Source of the DNA: Sphingomonas jeddahensis
GTDB taxonomy: Bacteria > Pseudomonadota > Alphaproteobacteria > Sphingomonadales > Sphingomonadaceae
Reading direction: 5' to 3'
Assembly: GCF_001981525.1 (NCBI RefSeq)
Contig: NZ_MPSB01000001.1
Location: 310,001 to 374,000, forward strand
DNA length: 64,000 bases
The position numbers and the translations under genes were made by a program. A model generated the notes under the pieces. That model was not told where the DNA came from. It did not search any database and worked only from the letters and a program-made list of their open reading frames with translations. Below are positions 16,821-25,163 of this stretch, piece after piece. Every line of letters starts with the position of its first letter. Within the stretch, counting starts at the first letter, position 1.

Positions 16821-17496
16821 GGAGCCTGCGCCCCTGACGCCGCGCGAGCAATTCGGACACGATTAAGGCGGCCAGGCTGAGCGCCACGGAGATCGCCGCC
16901 AGCTGCCACACCAGCGCCTCTCCGCCGGGCCGCTGGAGCGCGGCATAGATGGCGAGCGGCAACGTCTGCGTTTCGCCGGGAACGTTGGAGACAAAGGTGA
17001 TCGTCGCGCCGAATTCCCCCAGCGAGCGCGCGAAGCCGAGCATGGCGCCGGCGAGCACGCCGGGGAGCGCGAGCGGCAGGGTGATGGTGGCAAAGGTGCG
17101 CCACGGCCCGGCACCAAGCGTGCGCGCGGCTTGCTCCAGGCGTTGATCGATCGCCTCGATCGACAGCCGGATCGCGCGCACCATCAGCGGCAGCGCCATG
17201 ATCCCGGCGGCAATCGCCGCGCCGGTCCAGCGGAACAGCACGGTGGTACCGAACCAGCGATCGAGCGCCGCGCCCAACGGACCGGCGGGAGCGAAAGCGA
17301 TCAGCAGCAGCCAGCCCGTCACGACCGGCGGCACAACGAGCGGCAAGTGAACAAGGCCGTCGAGCAGGATCTTGCCGGGAAATCGCCCGCGCGCGAGCAG
17401 CCAGGCGAGCGCAAAGGCGACCGGCAGCGTGCCCGCCGTCGCCACGCCGCCGACCAGGAGCGACAGGCGGACAATTGTCAAGAGTTCGTCGTTCAC
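16810..17496 (-). CDS. modB: Molybdate ABC transporter permease
   Basis: 228 residues with about five transmembrane helices. The ABC-permease EAA loop appears as EQAARTLGAGPWRTFATITLPLALPG, and the preceding LPLMVRAIRLSIEAIDQRL is typical of ModB. The N-terminal helix region (LSLLVGGVATAGTLPVAFALAWLLARG) also matches. It forms the membrane channel of ModABC. Its ATG overlaps the modA stop by four bases, and it overlaps modC at its 3' end, so the three genes form a tight operon. Confidence 0.93.
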   Translation of the reverse strand: MNDELLTIVRLSLLVGGVATAGTLPVAFALAWLLARGRFPGKILLDGLVHLPLVVPPVVTGWLLLIAFAPAGPLGAALDRWFGTTVLFRWTGAAIAAGIMALPLMVRAIRLSIEAIDQRLEQAARTLGAGPWRTFATITLPLALPGVLAGAMLGFARSLGEFGATITFVSNVPGETQTLPLAIYAALQRPGGEALVWQLAAISVALSLAALIVSELLARRQGRRLHVL

Positions 17497-18245
17497 CGCG
17501 CGACGAAGCCGTGACGGCGCATGATCGCCTTGCCCGCCGATGATAGGAGAAAGCGGCGAAAACCTTCTGCCTCGGGATCGCGCGAGGTCGTGAGACGGGC
17601 GATCGGATAAACGATGGGTGGGTGGCTACCCGGCGGGAAGATGCCGGCAACTCGAAGGTTGGGCGCGATACGCGCGTCGGTGGCATAAACGATCCCGTAG
17701 GGCGCGGCGCCGCGCTCCACGAGCGAGAGTGCCGCGCGCACGCTTTCACTGCGGACCACGCGCGGCGCGACATAAGACCAGGCGCCGAGCCGCTCGAGCG
17801 CGGCCTTGCCGTATTTACCCGCGGGCACCGCGGCGGGATCGCCCATGGCGAGCGCGCCTGCGCCGAGCAGCTTGCCGAGCGCCGAGCCGCGCTTGCTGCC
17901 CACCGACGGCTGGCCGGAGCGGGCGACGACCACCAGCCGGTTGCCGGCGAGCACCGCGCGCGTTCCCGTGACCAACAGCTTGCGGCTGGAAAGATCGTCC
18001 ATCCAGTCCTGATCGGCGGAAACGAACAGGTCGGCCGGGGCACCCGCCGCGACCTGTCGGGCGAGTGCGGACGAAGCGGCGAACGACAGGGTCGGGCGAG
18101 CGTGGCCCTGCCGTGCCCAGGCGTCGGCGGCATCGCCAAGCGCTTCCTGCATGCTGGCCGCGGCGAGCACCAACGGGCCGCGCTTCTGTGCCGAGGCGGG
18201 GGCCACCAGCGTTAAGAACAGCAACACGGACGAGATCAGGCGCAT
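17493..18245 (-). CDS. modA: Molybdate-binding periplasmic protein
   Basis: 250 residues from the ATG at 18243-18245. This start gives a signal peptide (MRLISSVLLFLTLVAPASAQ) and has GGAG six bases upstream; further upstream frame is repeat-derived. ModA features: LVLAAASMQEALGDAADAW, LSFAASSALARQVAAGAPAD, LFVSADQDWMDDL, and GIVYATDARIAPN. The SSA and ASM serines contact the oxyanion in known ModA. It captures molybdate (or tungstate) for ModBC. No ModE site is evident upstream. Confidence 0.93.
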   Translation of the reverse strand: MRLISSVLLFLTLVAPASAQKRGPLVLAAASMQEALGDAADAWARQGHARPTLSFAASSALARQVAAGAPADLFVSADQDWMDDLSSRKLLVTGTRAVLAGNRLVVVARSGQPSVGSKRGSALGKLLGAGALAMGDPAAVPAGKYGKAALERLGAWSYVAPRVVRSESVRAALSLVERGAAPYGIVYATDARIAPNLRVAGIFPPGSHPPIVYPIARLTTSRDPEAEGFRRFLLSSAGKAIMRRHGFVAR

Positions 18246-18295
18246 CAACGTCTCCAACGATCCCGCACGTGCGGCACCTTCGCACAAAGCACCCA

Positions 18296-18382
18296 CTACC
18301 CCGGGGCGTAATCCGGGCCCTCGCTTCTCCCGCGGCCTATCAGAGGCGGCGGGACCCCGGGTCAAGCCCCGGGGTGCAGGGT
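18296..18382. repeat. Intergenic palindromic repeat, family B-like (copy 4)
   Basis: CTACCCCGGGGCGTAATCCG pairs with CCCGGGTCAAGCCCCGGGGT across a spacer that itself has CCCGCGGCC/GGCGGCGGG pairing. It lies upstream of modA and of the divergent acyl-CoA dehydrogenase, so it may sit within their promoter region. Confidence 0.65.
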
Positions 18383-18502
18383 GAAAAGCCGTTTGAGCGA
18401 ACACCGCGGCCAGAGTGTCAGGTGGACAAGCCCGCCGCGCTTGCCTTACCGACGGAGCGATAAACGGAGAGGAACGGCCATGCACAAGCAGGACCGGCTC
18501 GG

Positions 18503-19477
18503 ATGACGAGCATGAGCGAGATCGGAACGATGCTCGCCGATACGGCCGAGCGGCTGTTCGCCAGCCATGCCGACGCGATCGATGACGCGGCGCGCGACGG
18601 CCGCTGGCCGGCAGCAGCGTGGGCGGCGGTGGAGGAAAGCGGGCTGCCGCTGGCGTTGGTGCCGGAAGAGCAAGGTGGGTTCGGCGTGCCTGCAGGTGAG
18701 GCGATGGCCTTGATTCGCCTCACTGGGCGTCATGCGCTGGCATTGCCGCTGGCCGAGACCATCATCGGCAATGCCTTGCTCGCTGCGGCCGGCTTGCCGC
18801 TGGCCGAAGGCCCGATCGGACTGGCAGATGGTGCGCAGGCACGCGTGCCCTGGGGCCGGTTCGCGCAGACACTGGTGTACGCCTCAGGTGCTGATCTGCA
18901 CCGCTGTTCGTCGCGCGGGATGGCGACGGAAGGGAGCAACCTTGCCGGCGCGCCGCGCGACATTTTGTCATTCTCCGGTGGCGAGTCGCGTGCGGCGGCT
19001 GGCGCCTCGCTGCTTGAGCTCGGCGCATTGGCGCGGGCGTTGCAGATGGCCGGCGCGCTGGAGCGGGTGCTGGAACTGACCGTCGAGCATGTTTCCACGC
19101 GGGTCCAGTTCGGGCGCCCGCTGGCGAAGTTCCAGGCGATCCAGCAGGAACTCGCGAAGCTCGCCGGCGAAGTGGCGGCGGCCTCGGCAGCCGCGGACCA
19201 GGCGGCGGACGCTTATGTCGGTGGCGGCGATCTGGGCTTTGCGGTGGCGGTAGCACGGGCGCGGATCGGCGAAGCCGCGGGCAAGGCAAATGGTATCGCG
19301 CACCAATTGCATGGCGCGATCGGCTTCACCCGCGAACATGCGTTGCATCGCCTCACGACCGCGCTGTGGGCGTGGCGCGATGAGTTTGGCACGCAGCGCT
19401 ATTGGACGCTGGCGATCGGCAAGCGCGCGCTGGAAGCCGGACGTGACGGCTATTGGCCGATGGTGGTGGCGGCATGA
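18503..19477 (+). CDS. Acyl-CoA dehydrogenase, small-subunit type
   Basis: 324 residues, shorter than the usual 380. The FAD/acyl-binding middle domain is reduced and only the helical C-terminal domain is well kept (ERVLELTVEHVSTRVQFGRPLAKFQAIQQELA, then HQLHGAIGFTREHALHRL). Such short partners form alpha2beta2 heterotetramers with a second dehydrogenase subunit in steroid-side-chain and related catabolism. Its stop overlaps the next gene by four bases, which supports that pairing. A second in-frame ATG lies at 18512. The substrate is not determinable. Confidence 0.82.
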   Translation: MTSMSEIGTMLADTAERLFASHADAIDDAARDGRWPAAAWAAVEESGLPLALVPEEQGGFGVPAGEAMALIRLTGRHALALPLAETIIGNALLAAAGLPLAEGPIGLADGAQARVPWGRFAQTLVYASGADLHRCSSRGMATEGSNLAGAPRDILSFSGGESRAAAGASLLELGALARALQMAGALERVLELTVEHVSTRVQFGRPLAKFQAIQQELAKLAGEVAAASAAADQAADAYVGGGDLGFAVAVARARIGEAAGKANGIAHQLHGAIGFTREHALHRLTTALWAWRDEFGTQRYWTLAIGKRALEAGRDGYWPMVVAA

Positions 19478-20625
19478 CAACGCTTCGTTTCCCCTCGCCG
19501 CCCCAGCATGACGCCGCTGAAGCGCTCCGCGGCGAAGTTCGCGCGTTTCTGGCCGAGACGCTGGCCGAGCGCTCGCCGCTCCATCGCGCCGATAGCTGGA
19601 ACGGGTTCGATCGCGATTTCAGCCGCAAGCTGGGGCAGCGCGGCTGGCTCGGCATGACCTGGCCCAAGCGCTATGGCGGGCACGAGCGCAGCGCGTTCGA
19701 GCGCTATGTGGTGGTCGAGGAAACGCTCGCCGCCGGTGCGCCGGTGGCGGCGCATTGGATCGCCGATCGCCAGAGCGGGCCAAGCCTACTCAAATATGGC
19801 ACCGAGGAGCAGAAGCAGAGCGTGCTTCCCGGCATCGCCGCGGGTGAGACGGTGTTCTGCATCGGCATGAGCGAGCCCGATTCGGGATCGGACCTCGCGG
19901 CGACCCGCACGCGCGCAGTGCCGGTCGATGGCGGCTGGCGGGTGACGGGCACCAAGCTGTGGACCACCGGCGCGCATCACGCCGATTACATGATCCTGTT
20001 CTGCCGCACGAGTGGCACGCCGGCGGACCGGCAGGCGGGGACCAGCCAGTTGCTGGTCGATCTCAAGGCGACCGAAGGGCTGACCATTCGCCCGATCATC
20101 GATCTCGCCGGGCAGCACCATTTCAACGAAGTGCATTTCGAGGACGCGTTCCTCCCGGCCACCGCGCTGATCGGCACGGAGGGCGCGGGCTGGGAACAGG
20201 TGATGAGCGAGTTGGCGTTCGAGCGCAGTGGGCCGGAACGGTTCCTGTCGTCGATGCAGCTGCTGATCGAGCTGGTCGGCGTGCTGCAGGGCGCGCCTGG
20301 CGAAGCGGCGCAATTGGCGCTGGGGCGGCTGACCGCGCATCTCGTCACGCTGCGGCGGCTGTCGCGCGGCGTGGCGGCGATGCTGGAGGCCGGCGAAAAC
20401 CCCGGCACGCACGCCGCGATCGTCAAGGATCTCGGGGCCACGTTCGAACAGGATTTGCCAGACATAGCGCGCGGGCTGATCGATGCCGAGCCGGATGCCG
20501 CTTCGACTTCGGATCTCGTCGCAGTGCTGGCGCATATCACATTGAACGCGCCCAGTTTCTCGCTGCGTGGCGGCACGCGCGAGATTTTACGCGGCATTAT
20601 TGCACGCGGCCTGGGCCTGCGCTGA
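19474..20625 (+). CDS. Acyl-CoA dehydrogenase, large-subunit type
   Basis: 383 residues; the ATG at 19474 overlaps the upstream stop (ATGA). The order is canonical: WLGMTWPKRYGG, FCIGMSEPDSGSDLAATRTRA (acyl/FAD contact), GTKLWTTGAHHADYM, and C-terminal FSLRGGTREILRGIIARGLGL. It should oxidise an acyl-CoA to the 2-enoyl-CoA with FAD and pass electrons to ETF, probably as a heterotetramer with the 18503 product. The adjacent enoyl-CoA hydratase would take the next step. Confidence 0.88.
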   Translation: MTTLRFPSPPQHDAAEALRGEVRAFLAETLAERSPLHRADSWNGFDRDFSRKLGQRGWLGMTWPKRYGGHERSAFERYVVVEETLAAGAPVAAHWIADRQSGPSLLKYGTEEQKQSVLPGIAAGETVFCIGMSEPDSGSDLAATRTRAVPVDGGWRVTGTKLWTTGAHHADYMILFCRTSGTPADRQAGTSQLLVDLKATEGLTIRPIIDLAGQHHFNEVHFEDAFLPATALIGTEGAGWEQVMSELAFERSGPERFLSSMQLLIELVGVLQGAPGEAAQLALGRLTAHLVTLRRLSRGVAAMLEAGENPGTHAAIVKDLGATFEQDLPDIARGLIDAEPDAASTSDLVAVLAHITLNAPSFSLRGGTREILRGIIARGLGLR

Positions 20626-20637
20626 AGGAGATACCCG

Positions 20638-21435
20638 ATGACCGTCGTCACTACCGAGATCCTCGGGCCAATTGCGATCCTGCGTCTGAACCGTCCCGAT
20701 GCGATGAACGCGCTTGGCGCCGACGGCGACGGCGAGGCAGTGCGGGCGGCGTGCGACGCGCTCAATGCCGACCTTTCGATCCGCTGCGTCATCCTTACCG
20801 GTGAGGGCCGCGCCTTCTCCGCCGGCGGCGACATCAAGAAGATGGCCGACCCGGAGGGGCCGTTCTCCGGCGGCGGCCTGCCGATCCGCAGCCATTATCA
20901 GCGTAACATCCACCGCATCGCGCGGGCGCTGTTCTCGCTCGACATGCCGGTGATCGCGGCGGTGAACGGCGCAGCAATCGGCCTCGGCTGCGACTTGGCG
21001 TGCATGGCCGACATCCGCATCGCGAGCGACAAAGCGAAGTTCGGCGTGACCTTCCTGAAGCTGGGGCTGGTGCCGGGCGATGGCGGATCGTGGCTGCTGC
21101 CGCGCACGATCGGGATGAGCCGGGCGGCGGAGCTGTTCTTTACCGGGGACCTGATCGATGCGGCGACGGCCGCTGATTGGGGGCTTGTGAGCCGCGTTGT
21201 GCCGCACGACACACTGATGAACGAGGCGCTGGCCATGGCAGGCAAGATCGCGGCGCTTCCCCCGCACTCGCTGCGGCTTACCAAATCGCTGCTGCGGCAG
21301 GGGCAGACGAGCAGTTACGACCAGGCGCTCGATTCGGCCTCAACCGCGCAGGCGGTGAGCCATGCGACCGAGGATCACCGCGAAGGGGTGATGGCGTTGC
21401 TGGAGAAGCGCGAGGCAGTGTTTCGGGGCCAGTAG
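20638..21435 (+). CDS. Enoyl-CoA hydratase/isomerase (crotonase family)
   Basis: 265 residues with a strong AAGGAG about nine bases before the ATG. Crotonase motifs: LNRPDAMNALGADG, GEGRAFSAGGDIKKMADP (oxyanion hole), and AVNGAAIGLGCDLACMADIRIAS, followed by FLKLGLVPGDGGSWLLPR with an acidic residue (Asp) at the usual catalytic Glu region. Likely a hydratase acting after the dehydrogenase pair immediately upstream, 12 bases away, as a three-gene operon. Confidence 0.88.
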   Translation: MTVVTTEILGPIAILRLNRPDAMNALGADGDGEAVRAACDALNADLSIRCVILTGEGRAFSAGGDIKKMADPEGPFSGGGLPIRSHYQRNIHRIARALFSLDMPVIAAVNGAAIGLGCDLACMADIRIASDKAKFGVTFLKLGLVPGDGGSWLLPRTIGMSRAAELFFTGDLIDAATAADWGLVSRVVPHDTLMNEALAMAGKIAALPPHSLRLTKSLLRQGQTSSYDQALDSASTAQAVSHATEDHREGVMALLEKREAVFRGQ

Positions 21436-21444
21436 CCAATCACT

Positions 21445-21525
21445 CGTTCGTGCTGAGCCTGTCGAAGCACGTGTCGTGAGCGGGACGCCTTGCGACATGC
21501 ACTTCGACAAGCTCAGTGCGAACGG
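21445..21525. repeat. Intergenic palindromic repeat, family A (copy 3)
   Basis: CGTTCGTGCTGAGCCTGTCG at the left and CTTCGACAAGCTCAGTGCGA at the right, closely matching the copy at 5032, including an internal CACGTGTCG. It lies between two convergent genes. Confidence 0.85.
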
Positions 21526-21546
21526 CCGTTCGGTGAACCGAACATC

Positions 21547-22158
21547 TCAGCCCTTCGGCGGTCCCTTGCCATTGTCGGGCGCTTCCAGGAACGCTCGCTC
21601 TTCAGGCGTCGTATCGCGCTCCAGCGCTGCGTTTCGCGTCGGGAAGCGGCCGAATCGCTCGATCACCTCGCGATGCCCGATCGCGAACGGAAGGTTCGGC
21701 CCGCCCATCGCGGCGAACCTGTCGACGCACAGATCCTGGAGCGCCGGATCCTCGGCATGCATCAGCGGCATGTACAGGAAGGCGCGTTCTTCTTCGGCGT
21801 AGCGTCCCTCCCAGCCGCGCTCGATCGCCAGCAGCGTCAGTTCGACGGCGAGGTCGTCCGCCTCATAGGCGCGCGGCGAATCGCGGTGGATGTTGCGGGA
21901 GAATTGATCGAGCAGCACGATTGCGGCGAGCAGTTCGTCCGGGCCGTCGCGCCAGCCCTCCGCCCGATGCGCGAACACCTTATCGCGCAAGGCGCCGAAC
22001 CGCCGGGTGATGTCCGTGTCGAGCGCCGGGTCGCGTGCGAATTGCTTCTCCATCGAGAGCGCGAACCAGAAGTCGAGCACCTCGCGCGCCGCCTCTTCAA
22101 CATCGGCACCAGCCGCATCGTGGACTATCGCGCCATGTGTCCCTAGATCGCCGGCCAT
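21547..22158 (-). CDS. DUF924 family protein
   Basis: 203 residues from the ATG at 22156-22158. Family landmarks are VLDFWFALSMEKQFARDPALD, a central LAAIVLLDQFSRNIHRDSPRAYEAD, RAFLYMPLMHAEDPALQ and a terminal GRFPTRNAALERDTTPEE. DUF924 is an all-helical fold of unknown biochemical function, distantly TPR-like. The frame remains open upstream to 22437, but that part is antisense to mtaB and not family-like. Its start codon overlaps that of the divergent mtaB gene. Confidence 0.88.
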   Translation of the reverse strand: MAGDLGTHGAIVHDAAGADVEEAAREVLDFWFALSMEKQFARDPALDTDITRRFGALRDKVFAHRAEGWRDGPDELLAAIVLLDQFSRNIHRDSPRAYEADDLAVELTLLAIERGWEGRYAEEERAFLYMPLMHAEDPALQDLCVDRFAAMGGPNLPFAIGHREVIERFGRFPTRNAALERDTTPEERAFLEAPDNGKGPPKG

Positions 22159-23428
22159 GCTCGCCTCCCGTTTGCCCGACGTGATTACCCTGGGCTGTCG
22201 ATTGAACCTTGCCGAGAGCGAAACGATCCGCTCGCTCGCGGGATCGCGAGATATGGTCGTGATCAATGGCTGTGGTGTGACAAACGAAGCGGTGCGCCAG
22301 ACGCGCGTCGCGGTACGCCGGGCGAGGCGCGACCGGCCGAATGCGGAGATCGTCGTCACCGGATGTGCATCCGAGATGGATCGGAATGCGTTCGCGGCGA
22401 TGCCCGAGGTGGATCGCATCATCCCCAATGCCGCCAAGCTGCTGCCCGCGACCTGGGGCGGCTTTCCGAACCACCAGCCGCCGCGCCGCCATGCCCGCGC
22501 GTTTGTTGGTGTTCAGAACGGCTGCGATCACGCCTGCACCTTTTGCGCGATCCCGCAGGGGCGCGGGGCGAGCCGATCCGAACCGATCGGCGCGGTGGTG
22601 ACGCGCATTGCAGCACTAGTGGAGGATGGCACCAATGAAGTGGTGCTGACCGGCGTCGATCTGACGAGCTATGCTGGCGGGTTGGGTGCGCTGGTCGAGG
22701 CGATCTTAATCGGCGTGCCGGGCTTGCCGCGGCTGCGGCTGTCGTCGTTGGACACGATCGAGATCGACGGCCGGCTGTTCGATCTGGTCACGGGTGAGCC
22801 GCGGGTATTGCCGCACCTCCATCTGTCGTTGCAGGCCGGGGACGATCTGATCCTGAAACGCATGAAGCGCCGGCATTTGCGTCAGGATGCCGTGACGATG
22901 ATCGAGCGGTTGAAGGCCAAACGTGACATCGCGATCGGCGCTGACCTGATCGCCGGGTTTCCGACGGAAAGTGAGGCGGCGTTCGCCAATACGCTCGCGC
23001 TGCTGGACGATTGCGATATCGTCCATGCGCATGTTTTTCCCTTCTCGCCGCGCGCGGGCACGCCCGCGGCGCGGATGCCGCAGCTTCGGCCGGAGATCGT
23101 GAAGGAGCGCGCGGCGAGGCTGCGCGCGGCGGCGGCGGCACGGAAAACGGCGTGGCTGAAGACGCTGCTTGGTTCGACGCAGCAAATCGTCGTCGAGAAG
23201 CCGGGCGATCGCGGCCATGCGCCGAACTTTGCGGAAGTCCACCTTCCCTCCATTCACCCTGAGCTTGTCGAACCGCCGTCCTTTTCTTCGCCGTCGGAGA
23301 GGAAGGGCATTGCTTCAACAGGCTCAGCACGAATGGGCGACACAAGCTCAGCACCAACGGTTGGAAGCGTAATCACGACGACCATCACGGCCGCCACCGA
23401 CGACCATCTCATGGGAACCATTGCATGA
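22157..23428 (+). CDS. mtaB: tRNA t6A37 methylthiotransferase MtaB, with repeat-derived insert in the TRAM domain
   Basis: 423 residues from the ATG at 22157. The UPF0004 domain has Cys14 (LGCRLN), Cys39 (NGCGVTNEA) and Cys70 (TGCASEM), which hold one Fe-S cluster. The radical SAM cluster is Cys123, Cys127 and Cys130 in GCDHACTFC. It adds a methylthio group to t6A at position 37 of tRNA to make ms2t6A. The C-terminal TRAM domain (QQIVVEKPG..GHAPNFAEV ... VGSVITTTITAATDDHLMG) is interrupted at about residues 366-402 by sequence encoded by a family A palindromic repeat. Its stop overlaps ftsY by four bases. Confidence 0.92.
   Translation: MLASRLPDVITLGCRLNLAESETIRSLAGSRDMVVINGCGVTNEAVRQTRVAVRRARRDRPNAEIVVTGCASEMDRNAFAAMPEVDRIIPNAAKLLPATWGGFPNHQPPRRHARAFVGVQNGCDHACTFCAIPQGRGASRSEPIGAVVTRIAALVEDGTNEVVLTGVDLTSYAGGLGALVEAILIGVPGLPRLRLSSLDTIEIDGRLFDLVTGEPRVLPHLHLSLQAGDDLILKRMKRRHLRQDAVTMIERLKAKRDIAIGADLIAGFPTESEAAFANTLALLDDCDIVHAHVFPFSPRAGTPAARMPQLRPEIVKERAARLRAAAAARKTAWLKTLLGSTQQIVVEKPGDRGHAPNFAEVHLPSIHPELVEPPSFSSPSERKGIASTGSARMGDTSSAPTVGSVITTTITAATDDHLMGTIA
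23251..23362. repeat. Family A palindromic repeat inside the mtaB coding sequence (copy 4)
   Basis: CATTCACCCTGAGCTTGTCG and TTCAACAGGCTCAGCACGAA form the two arms (23251-23336), and a third partial arm ACAAGCTCAGCACCAACGG follows to about 23362. The insert is read in frame as HPELVEP ... STGSARMG, the usual translation of these repeats. Confidence 0.85.
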
Positions 23429-24357
23429 CTGACGATCGCTCCTGGCACGACAAGCTTCTTGGCGGGTTTCGCCGTACCTCCGATCGGCTGGTCGGCAACC
23501 TCGCGGGGCTCGGCACCGCTCGACTCGACGAGCAGACGCTCGACGACGTCGAGGAAGCGCTGATCGCCTCGGATCTCGGCCCGCAAACTGCGGGGCGCAT
23601 CCGCACGCGGCTGGCGGAGGGTAGCTTCGAGCGCAACATGGAGGAGCTGGGCATCCGCCTCGTCGTCGCCGAAGAGGTGGAGAAAGTGCTGGCGCAGGTC
23701 GCCAAGCCGCTCGAGATCGATGCGTTTCCGCGCCCGCAGGTGGTGCTGGTGATCGGCGTCAACGGATCCGGCAAGACGACAACCATCGCCAAGCTGGCGC
23801 ACCTGTTCCTCGAACAGGATTATGGCGTCATGCTGGCGGCAGGCGACACGTTCCGCGCCGCCGCGATCGGCCAGCTCGCCACCTGGGCGGAGCGGATCGG
23901 CGTGCCGATCGTCACCGGCCCGGAGGGCGGCGATGCAGCCGGCGTGGTCTGGGATGCGGTGAAGAAGGCGACCGAAACCGGCATCGACGTGCTGATCGTG
24001 GACACCGCCGGTCGTTTGCAGAACAAGCGTGAGCTGATGGATGAGCTTGCCAAGATCCGCCGCGTTCTCGGCCGCATAAATCCCGCTTCGCCGCACGACG
24101 TGGTCCTCGTGCTCGATGCGACCACCGGGCAGAATGCGCTGAGCCAGATCGAGGTGTTCAAGGAAGTTGCGGGCGTCACCGGTCTGGTGATGACCAAGCT
24201 GGACGGCACCGCCCGCGGCGGCGTGCTGGTGGCGGCGGCGGAACGCTACGGCCTGCCGATCCATGCCATTGGGGTGGGAGAGTCGATGAACGACCTGCGT
24301 CCGTTCGATGCCAATGAGGTAAGCCGCGTCATCGCCGGCGTGGAGCGGGCGAAGTGA
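23425..24357 (+). CDS. ftsY: Signal recognition particle receptor FtsY
   Basis: 310 residues: the NG domain without the long acidic A region of E. coli FtsY, as is usual in alphaproteobacteria. The N domain spans 1-100. GTPase motifs are G1 GVNGSGKTTT (111-120), DTFRAAAIGQL, DTAGRLQNKRELM and TKLDGTARGG, with a closing GVGESMNDLRPFDANE. It docks SRP-ribosome complexes at the inner membrane for co-translational insertion. The ATG overlaps the mtaB stop; mtaB-ftsY linkage is common in this lineage. Confidence 0.96.
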   Translation: MTDDRSWHDKLLGGFRRTSDRLVGNLAGLGTARLDEQTLDDVEEALIASDLGPQTAGRIRTRLAEGSFERNMEELGIRLVVAEEVEKVLAQVAKPLEIDAFPRPQVVLVIGVNGSGKTTTIAKLAHLFLEQDYGVMLAAGDTFRAAAIGQLATWAERIGVPIVTGPEGGDAAGVVWDAVKKATETGIDVLIVDTAGRLQNKRELMDELAKIRRVLGRINPASPHDVVLVLDATTGQNALSQIEVFKEVAGVTGLVMTKLDGTARGGVLVAAAERYGLPIHAIGVGESMNDLRPFDANEVSRVIAGVERAK

Positions 24358-24377
24358 ACCAGCGGAAAGGTTCGGAC

Positions 24378-24455
24378 CGTTCGGGCTGAGCTTGTCGAAG
24401 CCCTGCCCTTCCCCTCAAGGTGAAATCAGCCCTTCGATAGGCTCAGGGCGAACGG
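24378..24455. repeat. Intergenic palindromic repeat, family A (copy 5)
   Basis: CGTTCGGGCTGAGCTTGTCG and CTTCGATAGGCTCAGGGCGA form the arms. This is the GGGC variant of the family, shared with the copies at 55852 and 59035. Confidence 0.85.
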
Positions 24456-24484
24456 AAGAGCCAGACGATCGTTGCCCGTACAAC

Positions 24485-24488
24485 GGAG
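24485..24488 (+). promoter_or_regulatory. Ribosome binding site fixing a TTG start for yciB
   Basis: GGAG lies six bases before the TTG at 24495. The nearby ATG at 24490 is out of frame and meets a stop after two codons, so TTG is the plausible start. Confidence 0.6.
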
Positions 24489-24494
24489 TATGAG

Positions 24495-25106
24495 TTGACC
24501 GAACCGACCAAATCCCCCCCTGGCCTGCGCCTTGCGCTCGACTATGGCCCGCTGCTCGTCTTCTTTGCCGTGAACTTCCTCACGCCCGGGCCGGCGATTG
24601 CACGGATCATCGCGGCGACCGGCGCCTTCATGGTGGCGATGGTGGTGGCGCTGGGTGTGTCATGGTGGAAGACGCGGCACATTCCGCCGATGCTGCTGAT
24701 CTCGGGTGCGTTGGTGATCGTGTTCGGCGGTCTGACCATCTGGTTCCAGGACGAACGCTTCATCAAGATGAAGCCGACATTGGTGTACGCGATCTTTGCC
24801 GCTACGCTGGGGTTCGGACTCGCCACTGGGCGCCCGTTGCTCCAGATGCTGCTGGAAAGTGCTTATCCCGGGCTGACGGCGGCGGGGTGGCGCAAGCTGA
24901 CGCGCAACTGGGCGCTGTTCTTCGTCTTCATGGCCGTCCTGAACGAAAGCGTGTGGCGCTCCACCACCACCGATTTCTGGGTCGGCTTCAAACTGTGGGG
25001 GGCGATCCCGCTGACCATGATCTTCGCGATCGCGAACGTGCCGATGCTGATGCGGCACGGCTTGCAGGCAGGCGACGTGGGCAAGACCGTCCCGCCGCAG
25101 GAATAA
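24495..25106 (+). CDS. yciB: Inner-membrane septation protein YciB/IspZ
   Basis: 203 residues with about five transmembrane helices, using a TTG start. Family motifs: LDYGPLLVFFAVNF near the N-terminus, MVVALGVSWWKTRHIPPML, LTIWFQDERFIKMKPT, and the C-terminal NWALFFVFMAVLNESVWRS followed by TDFWVGFKLWG. YciB (ispZ) is an integral membrane protein affecting cell-envelope integrity and septation; its molecular activity is not established. It lies downstream of ftsY, separated by a palindromic repeat. Confidence 0.93.
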   Translation: MTEPTKSPPGLRLALDYGPLLVFFAVNFLTPGPAIARIIAATGAFMVAMVVALGVSWWKTRHIPPMLLISGALVIVFGGLTIWFQDERFIKMKPTLVYAIFAATLGFGLATGRPLLQMLLESAYPGLTAAGWRKLTRNWALFFVFMAVLNESVWRSTTTDFWVGFKLWGAIPLTMIFAIANVPMLMRHGLQAGDVGKTVPPQE

Positions 25107-25163
25107 CGGCGGGAGCGGCGGCAAGCGCTGGGCAAGAAACCCGTGGCTTCCTATGTCGCGTGA

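Noticed and set aside
18246..18485. Longer N-terminus for modA
   Set aside because: It would read through a palindromic repeat and bury the signal peptide; GGAG before 18245 supports the shorter form.
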